Assembly (NCBI GenBank): GCA_018350325.1
Contig: JAEVLN010000009.1
Location: 1,013,388 to 1,077,387 of the forward strand
Length of the DNA stretch: 64,000 bases
DNA from: Globodera rostochiensis
Taxonomy: Eukaryota > Nematoda > Chromadorea > Rhabditida > Heteroderidae
Reading direction: 5' to 3'
The translations under genes and the position numbers were made by a program. Positions 47,598 through 60,700 of this stretch are shown one piece after another. Under the pieces are notes generated by a model. The model had not been told where the DNA came from. It saw only the letters and a program-made list of their open reading frames with translations, and searched no databases. Numbering within the stretch: the stretch's first letter is position 1; each line of letters begins with the position of its first letter.

Positions 47598-47764
47598 TAG
47601 GGTAGGACAAGACCGGCTTTAAACCCTGGGAGTTCGGGTTAACCGGGTTTTTGATAGGACCCGGTTTATTTGAGTGGTAATTTTAAAGAATTTGATTAAA
47701 ATTTTAAACCCGGTTCAAAAAGTCCTGCACCCGGTTAACCGAAAGCCGGGTTTGTCTTACCCTA
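47598..47764. mobile_element. Short TIR element, 167 bp
   Basis: The left end TAGGGTAGGACAAGACCGGC faces the right end GCCGGGTTTGTCTTACCCTA, imperfect inverted repeats of about 20 bp. The flanks TATCCAAC and ATTCCAAC agree at six of eight positions, which suggests an aged 8-bp duplication. The interior has more inverted sequence (GGGTTAACCGGG and CCCGGTTAACCG). Confidence 0.75.
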
Positions 47765-47898
47765 ATTCCAACCTAAAAAACGAGGCCCAAAAATCCCAAG
47801 ACTTTTCTTGTGCCTCCGAGACCAATGACAAATTTTGACCATCCAAATTCGGCCAACTTTTGTTCCGAGTTTTAGTCATAATCAATTTTTAGACTTAT

Positions 47899-48940
47899 TA
47901 TTTTCCAAAAGTGGCTGCTGCTGGCACCGCCGAACACCTTCAAAAATTAATTGAACCTTTAAAAGGGTCAGCGAAATGTACCTTTGTTGAGGCTGATGTT
48001 CAACGCGGAGCACAAATCGTCGATGATCCTAATTTGAACGACGAAGTTTCCGGTCACAGTGTCCCATTTCGAGCTTTTCAGTAGCCGGACATCAGTTTGG
48101 CCACTTGCTGACTGCCCGGACAGCACGAGAAACCTTAGAATTTAATTTGAAAGGTCCGCGATTGGCATTATGATTAGAGTATAGCTAGATTTGTGGAAAA
48201 AAATATTCCAATAATTTACAAACTGACCCAAAGTTATTATGAAAATTACTTGAAGCTGGAAGCATTGAACTCCCAAAAAATAAACCAGTATTCTGAGCCA
48301 CCATTTTAAAATGTTTAAAGTTGAAATCAGAAATTCCCATTTGTTTAGCACAGTATGAGTCTCACAGGTGCCGCCAGGCAGAAATCACTCATTGGCACAC
48401 AGGCAATTGCGATGGTGGAGAACATAGTACCTAATCAGTGAAGGATTGACCATTTTGTTTAAGTCTTGTCGAATTTGTGAATGGAATTGGTTGATGGCAT
48501 CTGCCGTTTCTGAGAGATTTAAATATCATTTGACGACGGCAAAAAAAGCATTAAAAAAAAAGAATGGCAAATCAACGTGGAATGTGCCATCTTCCTATCT
48601 TTTAACTATAATGAAGGACGGACATTCATAAAATATAAATGTTTTGCATTTCCTCACAATTTTATCAATTGCATTTGTGAATGGACGGCATCACATAAAC
48701 TCGGCATAATATTACAGCAATTTCCGTTTAATTGGCAAATTTGTAGAAAAAACATCCATCTCCACTTATAAAACTTAAAAAATGTTTTTCAAATATTTTT
48801 GAAATTTGCCTATTTAATTCTTTAGAACTGATGGAAGAATTACCCCAACGAAAGTTGCCAATTTGACCAAATGCTTAAATTTGAACCTAAATTTAAAGTT
48901 GATCCGAATGAATTGAACCCGAGTTTTTGGTCCTTCGAAT
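47899..48940 (+). pseudogene. Possible degenerate gene: three exon-like open segments
   Basis: Segment 1 (about 47899-48082) follows a TTTTTAG acceptor and reads AAAGTAEHLQKLIEPLKGSA, then ADVQRGAQIVDDPNLNDEVS, and ends in TAG. Segment 2 (about 48565-48770) reads EWQINVECAIFLSFNYNEGR, then FAFPHNFINCICEWTASHK. Segment 3 (about 48828-48941) reads WKNYPNESCQFDQMLKFEPK and ends in TAG. I cannot join them in phase or recognise a family. They could be remnants of one gene, of several genes, or chance. Confidence 0.3.
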
Positions 48941-49266
48941 AGAAAAGCTGTTCATTTTTTGGGTTCAATTTGGAACCGACAAGAAAACTCTGTAAATGTT
49001 TGTGGCAATATTACATTCAACGAGAACAATGATTTTATATGGCGATATATTATTATTATCAAATAAACGGGGCTGTGTACATTGACATAAAATTAATCGT
49101 ACCATTTTGATTACTTTTATTTTATTTTGTTAGATTTAAATCAATTTTCCATAAACGTGGAAATGAAAAAACGGCACATCCCTTTAGCAACCAGCATCTC
49201 CTCCACCCCTTCACATTCGAGCTGTTCATATGTAGAAAATCTCGAAAGAAACAAAATGTTTGGCAC

Positions 49267-50160
49267 TTAAAGTGCAATGTCTGCGCTCTTCCAATTTCCA
49301 TCTCTGACCCGGTGCCCGCCATTTCTTTTCACAAAAAAGTAGGCACGGAGCACAATTGTGTAGAGCCAAACGTCCATCGCCAACAGCAGAAGCCAACCAA
49401 ACGTACAAAAGGCAAGGATAGTTGGCGCCGCACTCGCTTCCAATGAAGCGCCTGCGGGGAGAGGCATTGATGATTGGTTATTAAGCAAATGGAATAAAAT
49501 GCGGTAGCACGAGAGACCGGGACTTTTGGAAAAAATCGGGACTAAATTTGGACCCGGTCAAAAAACCTAGAAAAAAGATTTAAACCAGTTTTTCTAGAAT
49601 AGGGGACAAAAATAAAGATTTTTGAAAACGTGAAAAATCGGGACCTTTCAGAACAGACTTGAAAAACCCCGGGACCAACATTTCAGTCCCAGGGTGGATA
49701 TTTCAGTACCGTGCTACCCTAGTTTTACCTTTTTTTTTAGTCAGTTGCAGTGTTATTATTCCAGCACATAAATTGACAATAAATCCAATTCCCTATAATA
49801 AAAAATTAAAATAAATACATTTCAAACTAAGGTTGGTACCCCGACGTTCGGGAGGATCGAGGTTTGTCGGGTCGAAGGAGGGGGCAGGGGGGGGGGGGTT
49901 TAAACTTACAAAAATTATAAGGAATGGCAAATACATTCCATGTGTCGGTTTGCCTCGCAATTCGCCCACAATAATTGGAATTCCGCTGAAGAACGGCAGA
50001 AGGGCCTCAATTTTTTTGAAAAAATTATTTAATTAAATTTAAAAAAAAACTTACCGCAATAAAATAATATAACAATGATTTTTCAAAAAATATAATTGCA
50101 AATGGCAGGCAGAGGAAGCCAAGCACCAGACAAATCCAAGCCACAGCTTGGGCACCCTGA
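49267..50160 (-). CDS. Small four-TM membrane protein, 5' end not found
   Basis: Four exons join in phase: about 50142-50042, 50009-49913, 49796-49732 and 49470-49267. They encode hydrophobic helices AVAWICLVLGFLCLPFAIIF, LLYYFIALLPFFSGIPIIVG, FLIIFGIGFIVNLCAGIITL and ILAFCTFGWLLLLAMDVWLY, and a short cytosolic tail KRNGGHRVRDGNWKSADIAL. The first exon with the start codon is missing. It may lie beyond the long intron-like stretch to the right, but no candidate fits by phase. The layout is like small nematode tetraspan proteins (LAPTM-like), but no diagnostic motif is seen. The intron at 49733-49475 contains a GC-rich element remnant. Confidence 0.6.
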
Positions 50161-51604
50161 ATGAATTCATTTATTATTTTTGGTACTTTCCGTTATATCA
50201 CCCCCTCCCCAAATTTGCTGAAAACATCATACCTATAAGGGGTTTTGAAGGATGCTGATCACAAATCTGACAATATTTTTTTGTCACTTCGCTTTAAACC
50301 GGTTTTTGAACCGCTTCAAATTTTGAAAAACCGTAGGGGTGGACCTTTTTGGCCAAATTTGAGGCGCTATAACTTTTTTTCGTAGTTGCTTCCGCGCAAA
50401 AATTTTTGGAGGGTGATATAACTGAAAAGTACCTTATTTTTATGCTTTTTATGTTTAAAATTTTATTTTTTAATATTTTTGATGGAGAAATTAATTTTAT
50501 TCAATAGCAACTTCACTTTTGTCACTTGACAACAACAGCAGCACATCCATATGTCAGTGCAACCGTTACAACACATTTTAATAAAACTATTTGAAGCTTA
50601 ATGGATTAAAAAAAGTTTAAAAATATTAATCTATAATAACGGATTTAGGGGGTGCATAATTTTCGTATGTTCTCAAAAAATGCCAAGAAAAAAGTTCAAA
50701 AAATGTTGTGAACATTTTAATTAAGCGTTCAAAAATGGCCAATTCCCTTCAAGTTTGTTATATTCTATGTATAAAAAAAGAACCCTTTCTATTCATTTTT
50801 TTAAACCAAAAATTGGCCTAAAATATCGCACAATTTTTGTATGAAAAATGATATAATGTAAAAAAAAATGTTTGGTTGAGAGAAAAAAGAAGAAATAAAC
50901 GCAGTAGTCAATTATATTTAACAAATTGATTAAGAATAAATTGATTTAAGTTGCAATCGCTCGCCACGTCAATTACGTTTATTTACAATTATTTCATTTT
51001 TGATCGGAGTTTAGCGAATGTATTTGTTGTAACAAAAAATGAGGTTCCAGTATTCCCTAATTAATTTAACGAAAATTGCGTTACGTCAACTTAAATGCAT
51101 TTTGCGACAATTTTTACCAAAAATTAAAAAACTTTTTAATTTAATAAATCAAAAGTGTGAAGAAACAAACCTTCTACAAAGTTTTATGTTCTTGCCGATT
51201 TTTCAGTTCAGTTGAATTCTCGCCGCTTTCATCCACCGATTGAGTTAAAAGGCCGTGGGTTCGAATCCCACCCGCCGGGGTTTAACATTTTGCCACTATT
51301 TTTACTTGAATGGCGCCATCGTCCTAATTCCTAGGCCATATTCTTTCGCGATATGGCAAAAAAAATAAGGCAACTTTCCATAATTATGGCATTTGCCTTA
51401 AAAATAAAGTATTCTGGCTTCCCTGTTCGCGACTATAGCGTAAAACATAAAATTAAAATTAATAAACACCTCTCGCTTTTGAAGCCGTCATGTGAAATAT
51501 TTGTGAAAAAGAACAAATATTGTAAATTTATTTTTCACATTAAAAATTATATAAACAAATCAATTCAAATCAAAGTTCGATCAATGATGCTTAATTTTAG
51601 TTGT
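50161..51604. other. Intergenic or intronic region upstream of the four-TM gene
   Basis: AT-rich, with no protein-coding exon supported. It includes a tRNA-like 3' fragment near 51241-51283. Confidence 0.4.
51241..51283 (+). pseudogene. tRNA-derived 3' fragment
   Basis: The sequence GGCCGTGGGTTCGAATCCCA followed by CCCGCCGGGG looks like the variable region, T-arm (GTGGGTTCGAATCCCAC) and part of an acceptor stem. No D-arm, anticodon stem or 5' acceptor strand is seen upstream, so it is a tRNA relic or a tRNA-derived SINE piece, not a working tRNA. Confidence 0.5.
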
Positions 51605-54600
51605 TTAATCATTTGTTTCTTTTAACTCCTCCTTTGTTAAAATGATGGATTTTATATCAAATTTCAATTTCCCGTATTCTTCATCAATGTTATATAAAGT
51701 GGGGTTTTTAAACACATTTTCACTTTCTTCATTTGGCGGGTTGTACTTCAAAAATGCTCTTTTGATTGATAAGTCAAAATTAGTCAGCTCATATTTGACG
51801 TATTCAATGTACAAATTCGAATTCACACCAATCAGCCAAATTTTACAAAAATTTTTGCTAAATTTTAATTGTATTAAAAATATAAATGTATATTCAGACT
51901 ATTTATATAGAGATTCTATGACAGTAGATCGGAAGAACGCTGACTCGGGTTCGGATTTAGTAATTGTTAACCCCAACTTCAGATTTTTGTTTTGTTTAAG
52001 CTTTTATTTCGGTATGGTTGTACGCTTTACTCTAGAAAACATTTGCTTACCTATTTTAAATTTCTATTTTTTAATCAACAGAACCGGAATTCCAAATAAT
52101 TTGCTGTTTTATACAAATTATTAATAAATAAAATCAATTTAAATATACGTACCTAAAGCATGTTTCGACCAATTTATTTGGTATTTTACAGCTTTCTTGG
52201 AAAAGGTCCGGGTACAATTGGGCTTCAACATTTCCTCCTCTTTTGTCAATGTCATAGACCAATTGTAAACGAATTCGGCTCTCAACAAATTGACAGAATT
52301 TGCTAATTCCAATTTCGCCCTCGGACATACAATTGATCAAAATGTAAAAATCGTGCTTAAATTTTATTTTATATTTATTTTTAAATGTAACAAAAAATAA
52401 AAAAGATTTGTCTTCGTTACCTTTTCAATAAATTTCTCCGTGTTCTCCAGCCAAATAGCCCAATCAATGTTTTCAGTGCCCAACTGCTGGATTTGGGCAA
52501 ATGCTTTAGGAGAAAAAAATTTTATTTGTTAATTAAAATATAATTGCCAATTTGTTTTAATATAAATCATAAAATATGTTAAATTAAATGAAATATTTAC
52601 CCTTTTGCATATTTTTCCGAATAATTCTTGCCGTTGAATGAGTGACAAATTTTGCTGCATTTTGTTCAGGCGATATTGGCGTATAAATTTGCATTATTAC
52701 CTCCCTTAAATGGCTGTCTTCTTCCAAATTATTTGTGTTTGATTCGGCATTCAATTTTATTTTCAATGGCACATTAAGTGGCCTATAATTTAATTTTTTT
52801 ATAAAAAATATTTATTAAACTTATATATATAATTATGACCTTGTTGTAAAAATCAAGAAAAATTTGTTCAGCAAAAATAGAATTGATGCATTTGGATAAA
52901 GCAAAATAATTTTGGCGACCATTATTGTCAGACTGACGCCATTCAAGTAGCCAAATTTATTTGAATAAATAAAATTGTCTAAATGTTTAATAGTCAATTA
53001 ACAAAATTAATTATTTGGGTGCATACTTTTTGCCCATAATTTCAATGCCAAAAGCATAAATCGAAAATTTTTATAATTTTTGGAGTCTTTTTTTGATTTA
53101 AGTTGATTAAAGTTTTTTGTTGTCATAAAGTTCAATTGCACATAATGAACACCTTCCTCCCATATCAAATTCGAAATATATAATGTTGAACAATAGCCTT
53201 AAAATAAATTAAATTTGTATTTAAACAATAAAATAATAAATTTTAAGCATTTTAAAGATTACTTGACAAAATTCGAATTTGTTTTTCGTATTGGTTTTTT
53301 TGTTCTAAAGCAAATTTCTTCAAATATTTTTCCAATCTTTCCACGCTTAGGTTGACGGGCAAATTTTTTCGATCGGGAATTGAAACAAACGGAATGTCAA
53401 CTTGAATGCCATTTAATTTGAATTTGAGCATAAATATTGTGCCATAAGTGATTTTTATCAGCTCTTCCACATTTTTGTCCTAAAAAAATTCATTTTTTAA
53501 ATCTAAAATAACCGATTTGGGTCTGATCAAATTTCATCCCTAAATTTATTTTTGGACCAAAACTGTGCCACTAAATCTAAAATTTACAATATTTTCGGAA
53601 ATTTCTTTACTTCACAAAGACGGCAAAACAATGTCGTTGAATTTGTCTCATCAGAGCATTTGTTTTGGTTGCAAAGCGTCTCCAATTTGCCGAAAAAATC
53701 TGATTGTTTTATGCTTTTTCCGGGCACAATGCAAATCAGATCAATGTCCGAGTCATGAGTATGTGTGCCGAGTAGAAGTGAGCCGGAAATTAACAGTCGA
53801 GCTTGCTTATCCGACTTAATGTATAAAAATATTAATAATATTAAATAAGAATTAATTTATCAAAATATTTGCAAACCCAATTATCGACAATGCAATAAAG
53901 AGTGCTTAATGTGTCCCTGATTTTTTGATTAAATTCTTCTATGCTTTCAGCCGACTTTCGTTTAATAAAATTGTTTAAAAATTGCTCGAACTAAAAGAAT
54001 GATTTTCCAATTTATACAAAATTTGTTTAGTCAGATAAAGCAAACACTTGCATTGCTACGTTGGTCTTCATCCAAAGTTCCTTCCATGGAATTTACGGGT
54101 TGTGATAGTTTTGGAAAAGCAGGACTTAAAATGCTCGAACCTCCGTTTTTCACATATTTTTCATAGAACACATTATCTTTAATAATTTATATTATTTAAT
54201 CATTTTTGTTAATTTTATAATGGCCCGGGTTTAGGCGAAGACCTATTTTTATCCTATTTATTTCTAAGCATTCTATAAGTTAAACATAATTTTTCGATAA
54301 ACTTTTGTATGAAACTACAAAAAAAACGAAACACTTTTCATAAATAATTTATTGCCCTAAAAAAAATTCAAAATAATTAACATTTCGAAAATTTCAAATC
54401 CCGGGGCCTAAATATTACGATATTACCAATTTTAATTTGGTCAAACATTTTCTTCCATCCAATTTTCAGCCCTTCAAAACGGTTAACGCCTTGTCGATTT
54501 TGCAGTAAATGAAATAAATTTTCTTTTTTTTGTTTATTGCCAACTTTTGACCAAAAATTGTCAATTTCGTTTGAATTTATTATAGTGAAAGCAAAATGTT

Positions 54601-57600
54601 TTAAAAGAATTTGCATTTTTAATTTATCTTTGTCAATTTTATTTAAAATGGAAGAAAAATCGTTGGAATATTCCAAAATTTTGTTCAAAAATAGCTTTAA
54701 TTTTGACTCCAAATCATCCAATTCCGTTCGACTTTTGTCCTTATTTTCCAACAATTTTTCAAATTCTTGATAAAGCATTGATTTAGTGTCAATTTTAGTC
54801 TCGGATTTCCCATTATTTTCGATCTGATCAATCGCTTCAAGTCGTTGTTTTGTTTCCAAAATAATTGCGCCTAGCTCAAGAATGAGCAGCTTTTCGTCGG
54901 ACGGAGACAATAAAAAAGCGTAAAATAATTTATATAAATTAATTTCGTCGCAAAAATCTAAATTTTAATTAACTTTACATTTATATAATTTAATTTAATT
55001 TAGGTAATTTTATTTCAAATAAAAATACGAACCGGTAAGCGAATCAAACTTTTGTAATTCTTCTAATAGAGTTTCATCATTTATAGTTTTTGCCGTAGTT
55101 ATTGAATTTTGTATATTCGAATTATTGGTTATCGAACATTCTTCTACTTCCTTTTTTTTACCCGTTTTATTTTTACAAACTATGTTTTCTTTTTTTTCAT
55201 TTTCATTTTCTGTAATTTTATTTTCACTAATTTTTTCTTTTTCTTGATTTTCTATAATTTTATTTTCACAGTAATTTTCTTTTATATTTTCTTTTTTTTC
55301 TTCTTCATTTTCTGTAATTTTATTTTCACAAAATTTTTCTTTTATATTTTCTTTTTTTTCTTCTTCATTTTCTGTAATTTTATTTTCACAAAATTTTTCT
55401 TTTATATTTTCTTTTTTTACTTCTTCATTTTCTGTAATTTTATTTTCTGTACTAATCGAATTTTTCACGTTTATAATTTGTTCCCTATTTTTCTTCTTTT
55501 TATTTCTTTTATTCCTTTTCTTTTCATTTTTTATTGTCCCATTGCCATTTTCATTCAATTGCATTAACCCAAACTTTTGATCATCGAATTCGACATTTAT
55601 TTGTTGTAAAAATTTATTAGAATCCTCAAGTGTCAAAAGATTTGTCATATTTTTTCTTATGTCATTTTTATTTTGGCGTAAATCTGTCAAAATATTGCTT
55701 TTATTTGGTATTAAGTTGTAAATATATTAATTTTAGTTTTTAATAATAACTTGGGCACGGATTTATATGCTCCAAAATGTCAATAATATGACATATAGTG
55801 CTTACTAAAAAAGCATTTGCACTAATTTTATTAATTTACTTCTTCTGCACGCATTTAACCCGGTTTTAAATATTTGTTTTGTCAAAATTTTTACACATAT
55901 CGATCCGGGCTAATTGATATATTCGCCCACAAAAGCCCGCCCGAACGAAACCCCAAAAAAAGCTCGCCCGGTAATTCAGAACTCTACCTCCATTGTCCCC
56001 CGCCCCTTCCAATTTTACAACATTTTGTGGAGGGGCTTTGGGGCAGGTTTAATTACCTCCTTAATAAATGTTCTTCTCTTATTAAATGTGTTCAACATCG
56101 GGGTACGGGACCGGAGATTGGAATCATTTTCAGGAAGGGCAGCCCAATCGTTTTAGCTCAACAGGCATTTGTGCCGTTCCAGAAATTCTCAAAATTTTCA
56201 TCCTGCTACACCGAAGTCAGAGCAGTTCACTCAAATGACCTTTGCCCCGGAGGGCACCAATCGTCCGCCCCCCCCCATCCTCCAATTAAAGTCGGGTTTT
56301 TTTGCACGAAAATGCCATTTTTGAGCATATCTCAAAAATATGTGCAAACAATGATTAATATATATGGACTTTTGTATAACGAACAAACCTTCTACCAAGA
56401 TAGCAAATTTTTTGCTTAATTCTTTATCATTTTCTATTTTCTCAAAATGTTGAAATTCTTTGAAATGCAATTTTTGTATGAATTCAATGGGCTCCACAAT
56501 TCTTGATTTCCCCGAATGAATACAACGTTCATATGCGTTACCCACCGCTAATTCAATCATTTCATTCCATTTTTTCGAAAATCCGTGCATATTTAAATTT
56601 GTTCTTTTATTTAAATTGTTCAAAAAACTTGTAACATCTAAATAAAAAATAAACCGTATTTCCGTTATTAGTAACTTCCCTCTAACCGCCTCCCTCGAGG
56701 GAAGATTGAAAAATAGTACCCCCGGGGGTACTAATAGAGGAAATACGGTAATTACTTATTTAAACATTTAAATTATTTTTTAAAAATGGATCAAACAAAA
56801 CTCACGCGACAGTAGACTTTCTTCTATAAAACTTGCATGGCACATTTCTTCAAAATTGGGAAAAAATTGATCGTAAAAAGTGCGAAAAAAGGGCCACAAC
56901 ACATCAATTTCTTTCTCAAGCTCTCTGCGTAATTTTATGTTAGCGATTTCACGACAAATGCTGACAAAATAATTGTAAAGTATTGTAAAATCAGCCGCCA
57001 AACGCTCTTTTATACGCTCATTTCCGTCGGGGTTTGTTATGCAACGATAATAATGGCCAAAAAGACGCGTTTTGTTAAGAAAAACTAAAATTTTTAACAT
57101 TAAATGTGCTAATGCTTAAGGCAAACGCATGTTTTTAAAGCAAAAAGGACATTTTGAATTTGCATGCCGCTGATTCTTTGTTTTTTTTGATCAAATTTAG
57201 TCTAATTTTAATATTCAAAATTAATTCTTTACTCATTTTTTAATTGAATAAAATGCAAAACAGCTAGCTAATCATTAATTTAGTGCTTTTTCAATCAATT
57301 CAAAGTCGAAATAAATTCATTGCAAATTGACTCACAATTTCGATTGAATAGCTTTTGTCTGATTTCCGGAATTTCCCAAATTTGTTTTATTTGATCTTCT
57401 CCTATCAGCCTTTCCAATTTCAAAAATACTCCCGCTTTCTCCCGTAAAATTGTAATCAATTCATCGCCAATATCATTTTGGAGCAAAAATGCTTGCAAAA
57501 AACCCGAATGGGCTACTGTGAGCACTTCACGTTGGGTCCGTAAAATTTGCTCGTAATTTTGTATGAAACAATTATACGGCGTTTTCCACGCGACTCTGCC

Positions 57601-57673
57601 GAATGGTTTGGCTAATGCATTCAAAAATTGTTGGTAATAAAGCAACGGGCAGGACAATCGAAGCATCGCCTGG

Positions 57674-57708
<35 letters not shown>

Positions 57709-60700
57709 ATCGTTGTCAGCGAAAATTTGCAAAATTGTTAAAATTGCGAACACTTCGGCACGAACTGTATCAAAGTGCGAACTGTTGATCGATTGATGAA
57801 TCATTAATGTGTTGATTGAGATTGACTTGATTTGATATTTTAGGCCGATAATTACTTCACTTTCCATCGCCAATTGATCATTCTCTTCGCCAAAAACCCT
57901 TTTATACAAATTCAAAATTTCAACATAATCCGAAGTTGCTGTAAAAAACAGGCATTTACAAGCGACAAATTAACAAAACAAAAAATTAATATAAAAATAC
58001 CAAATTGACGAATTCCTGGGAAAGTGAGTGCATTTTCATTGACAAATTGTTCAAATTTTGGAAATTTTCTTAACAAGCGCGCAATTGCAAATGTGTGAAC
58101 CGCTTCAATGTGCGGTGATTTCAATTGATATTCAACGGATTTTGCAGAAAATTCAGCATTTTCACAATCTGCCTTTTCCCACTGTTCCGATGCTTCTTCT
58201 TTTAAGAAAGCCTAATTTAAATGTTAATTTTTTTTTTAATTTAAAAAATTTTACCGCTTTCAAATAGTCACTTATCCCTAGTTTTCGCAAAATAATTTGC
58301 ATTAAACAAATTTTGCTTTGTTTTTGTTCTGCGTCAATTGGCGTCGAAAAAAGTTTCCATTGTTCAGCCTCCAGTGTTAGTTCTTTGAAGGTTTGTTCTA
58401 ATTCTGGATTTGGCTGCGTTTGTTCGGCGATCAGTTTCACAAAATTCCCAAAAGAATCGATTATCTTTGCTTTATAGTGAAAATATATCGCATCAATGCC
58501 AATTTGTTTTTTAGTGCTTTCCTGGATTGGAGCTTCTTTTAGCATAAGGTCCATATAAAAGCGGACCAATTCATTGTTGTACTTTCCTTCATCTTAACGA
58601 ATAAAAATATAATTTAATTAAAAATTTTTTACTTTTTTTATAAAATCAATTAGGTAGACGAAGACTGTGGTGCAAAGTCGTTTCGAAAAATTTGACGGAA
58701 GAGCGTTTCAAAACTCAAAATTCATATTTTTTTGTGAGACTAATCATTAAAACTTATTTTAATCACTAAACACCGTCGGGGACGGATTTTTTAAATAACT
58801 TACAAATTAACACAAAATTTGTTTTAATCATTTACCTTGATATTTGGGTTTGATCTCATTAAACTCTTCGCTTTCTGTCTGATCCGTTAAAGAGTTTAGC
58901 TCAATGCCTTTTCCATTTGAGTTAACATCAATGTTAGCTTTTTCCTCGTCTTTTGTTGTCAAAGAAACCGACGGACTATTAATTGTGCCATCGCTTTCCA
59001 TTATCAATCGTTTAAATGGTTCCGAATTTGTAGAAATTATATGGGCCAGACGTTTATGGTCAACGCCAATGTCTTTAAATTATTGTTTATTTAAAAGGGG
59101 AAAAATTATTCAAATAAATACTTTTTATCGCTTCAGCAAATTGTTCATTTTTAAACAACGCGCCGATGGCCGCTTCATGCAAATAAAACAAAAACAGCAG
59201 CTGAACATCTTTCACATTTAAAGAGTTTGGCACTGAATTTTTGTCATTGGGAAAGAATGTTTTGTTGACCAAATATAAATCGTTGAGAAGTGTCTTTTCA
59301 AATTCAACAATTTCACCAATTTCCTTCGTACTGTTCATCAACATTTCCAATTCACCCATTTGGTCATCCAACAATTTCCGCTTAGCAATTGGCAAAGTAT
59401 GAAAATGATTCTTGAACCTTAATAAAAAACAAAAATTAATTAATTTATTCATTCTTGGGATTTATTTGGTGTTTTGTAGTGATGCTCGGAGTTTCGGTCT
59501 CGCTCACCCCCAAAAAAAGCATCGGACTTTTTGGAGTCTCGGTTTTGAGTCTCGGAGTTAAGTCTCGGGGTCTCGGATTTCTCGTTAGATTTTAGGTATT
59601 GATAAAAATAAGAAAAAGTTACTAAAATAATGAAATTATTTACCATTGATAGTATACCAAAATATTTAGCAGAAATTTAGCTCTCTTCCATGTGTTCTCA
59701 TCGTTTCCGATTTTCATATATTTAATGTAATTTTTTTTTTGTATTTGTATAATTTTTTCTCCAGTTAACTCTAAACAATGTAATTTTAAATGGGCAATAA
59801 AGATATTTTAAACATTTAAAAAACAATTTTTTTTTAAATTTTTGTACCAATTCGCAGCATCGCTTTCAATTTTGGGTATTTAATTTGCAATTTTTCAAAC
59901 AAATTTTTATTGGTGCTAATTTCGTCCAAATAGAATCGCCGCACTTTATATTTACGTCCTTCGCCGTCCAGTTCGCATTGTTCCAAAAAATCGCTGAACG
60001 AATTATCGCCTTTTTCGTAAAATCGGAGCATATTCTGCGCATGCGCTTCATATAATTCCGCCCGAATTGAATTGGTACCGTACATACGGTCACTTTTGTT
60101 GAACAATACCGTAATCCGCTGACTTCGCTTCAACGCTGGCATTTTGTTGAATTGTTTAGCCAATTTAGTCCAAAATTCATAAAACAATGTCAGCGTTTTA
60201 ATATTCATGTCCGGCAGTGTGGCAAAAACAATGAGTCCTTTTTGCCAAATTTGAGAACAATGTTCAAGAAATTTGTTTACGTCATCTCTTTCTCGATCAG
60301 TTTTGAATATTTGGTAAATTGTGGAATAAATTTTCAATATTTTGGAAAATAATATTTGTGTTGACACTTTGGTCTCCGCAGTTAATGTATCGCTTGAATC
60401 TTTTAAAAACATTTGAGTATAATTCAATGCAAGTTGTGCATCATCAACAATATCTTAAAAAAATATAAGCAAATTTTAATACAATTTAAATTTATTCAAA
60501 ATTCCTACTAATTGTTCAAAATTTTTTGTCCTGTCCTGCAAAAGTCCCGATTTTTTATCAATTTATTTTTTACCAAATGACATTGTCAACGGATTTCCAT
60601 TTTCTAATTTTGACAAAAAAATTGGGCCAAGCAATTTCTTAAGTGCAAGTTTTAACTGAATTATTTGTTGGCATTTCCCGTGCTCGCGACATTTCATTCC

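Larger units (their letters stand above)
47368..49266. other. Intergenic region with a MITE and possible gene remnants
   Basis: It holds a 167-bp TIR element (47598-47764) and three exon-like open stretches at 47899-48940 described separately. No complete gene could be built. Confidence 0.45.

Noticed and set aside
51642..52124. 160-codon open frame on the plus strand
   Set aside because: It runs antisense across the last exon and last intron of the PAP-fusion gene. Composition and family motifs support the minus strand.
55109..55567. 152-codon Phe-rich open frame on the plus strand
   Set aside because: It is the complement of the KENIKE-coding repeat. The charged minus-strand reading is in phase with flanking exons.
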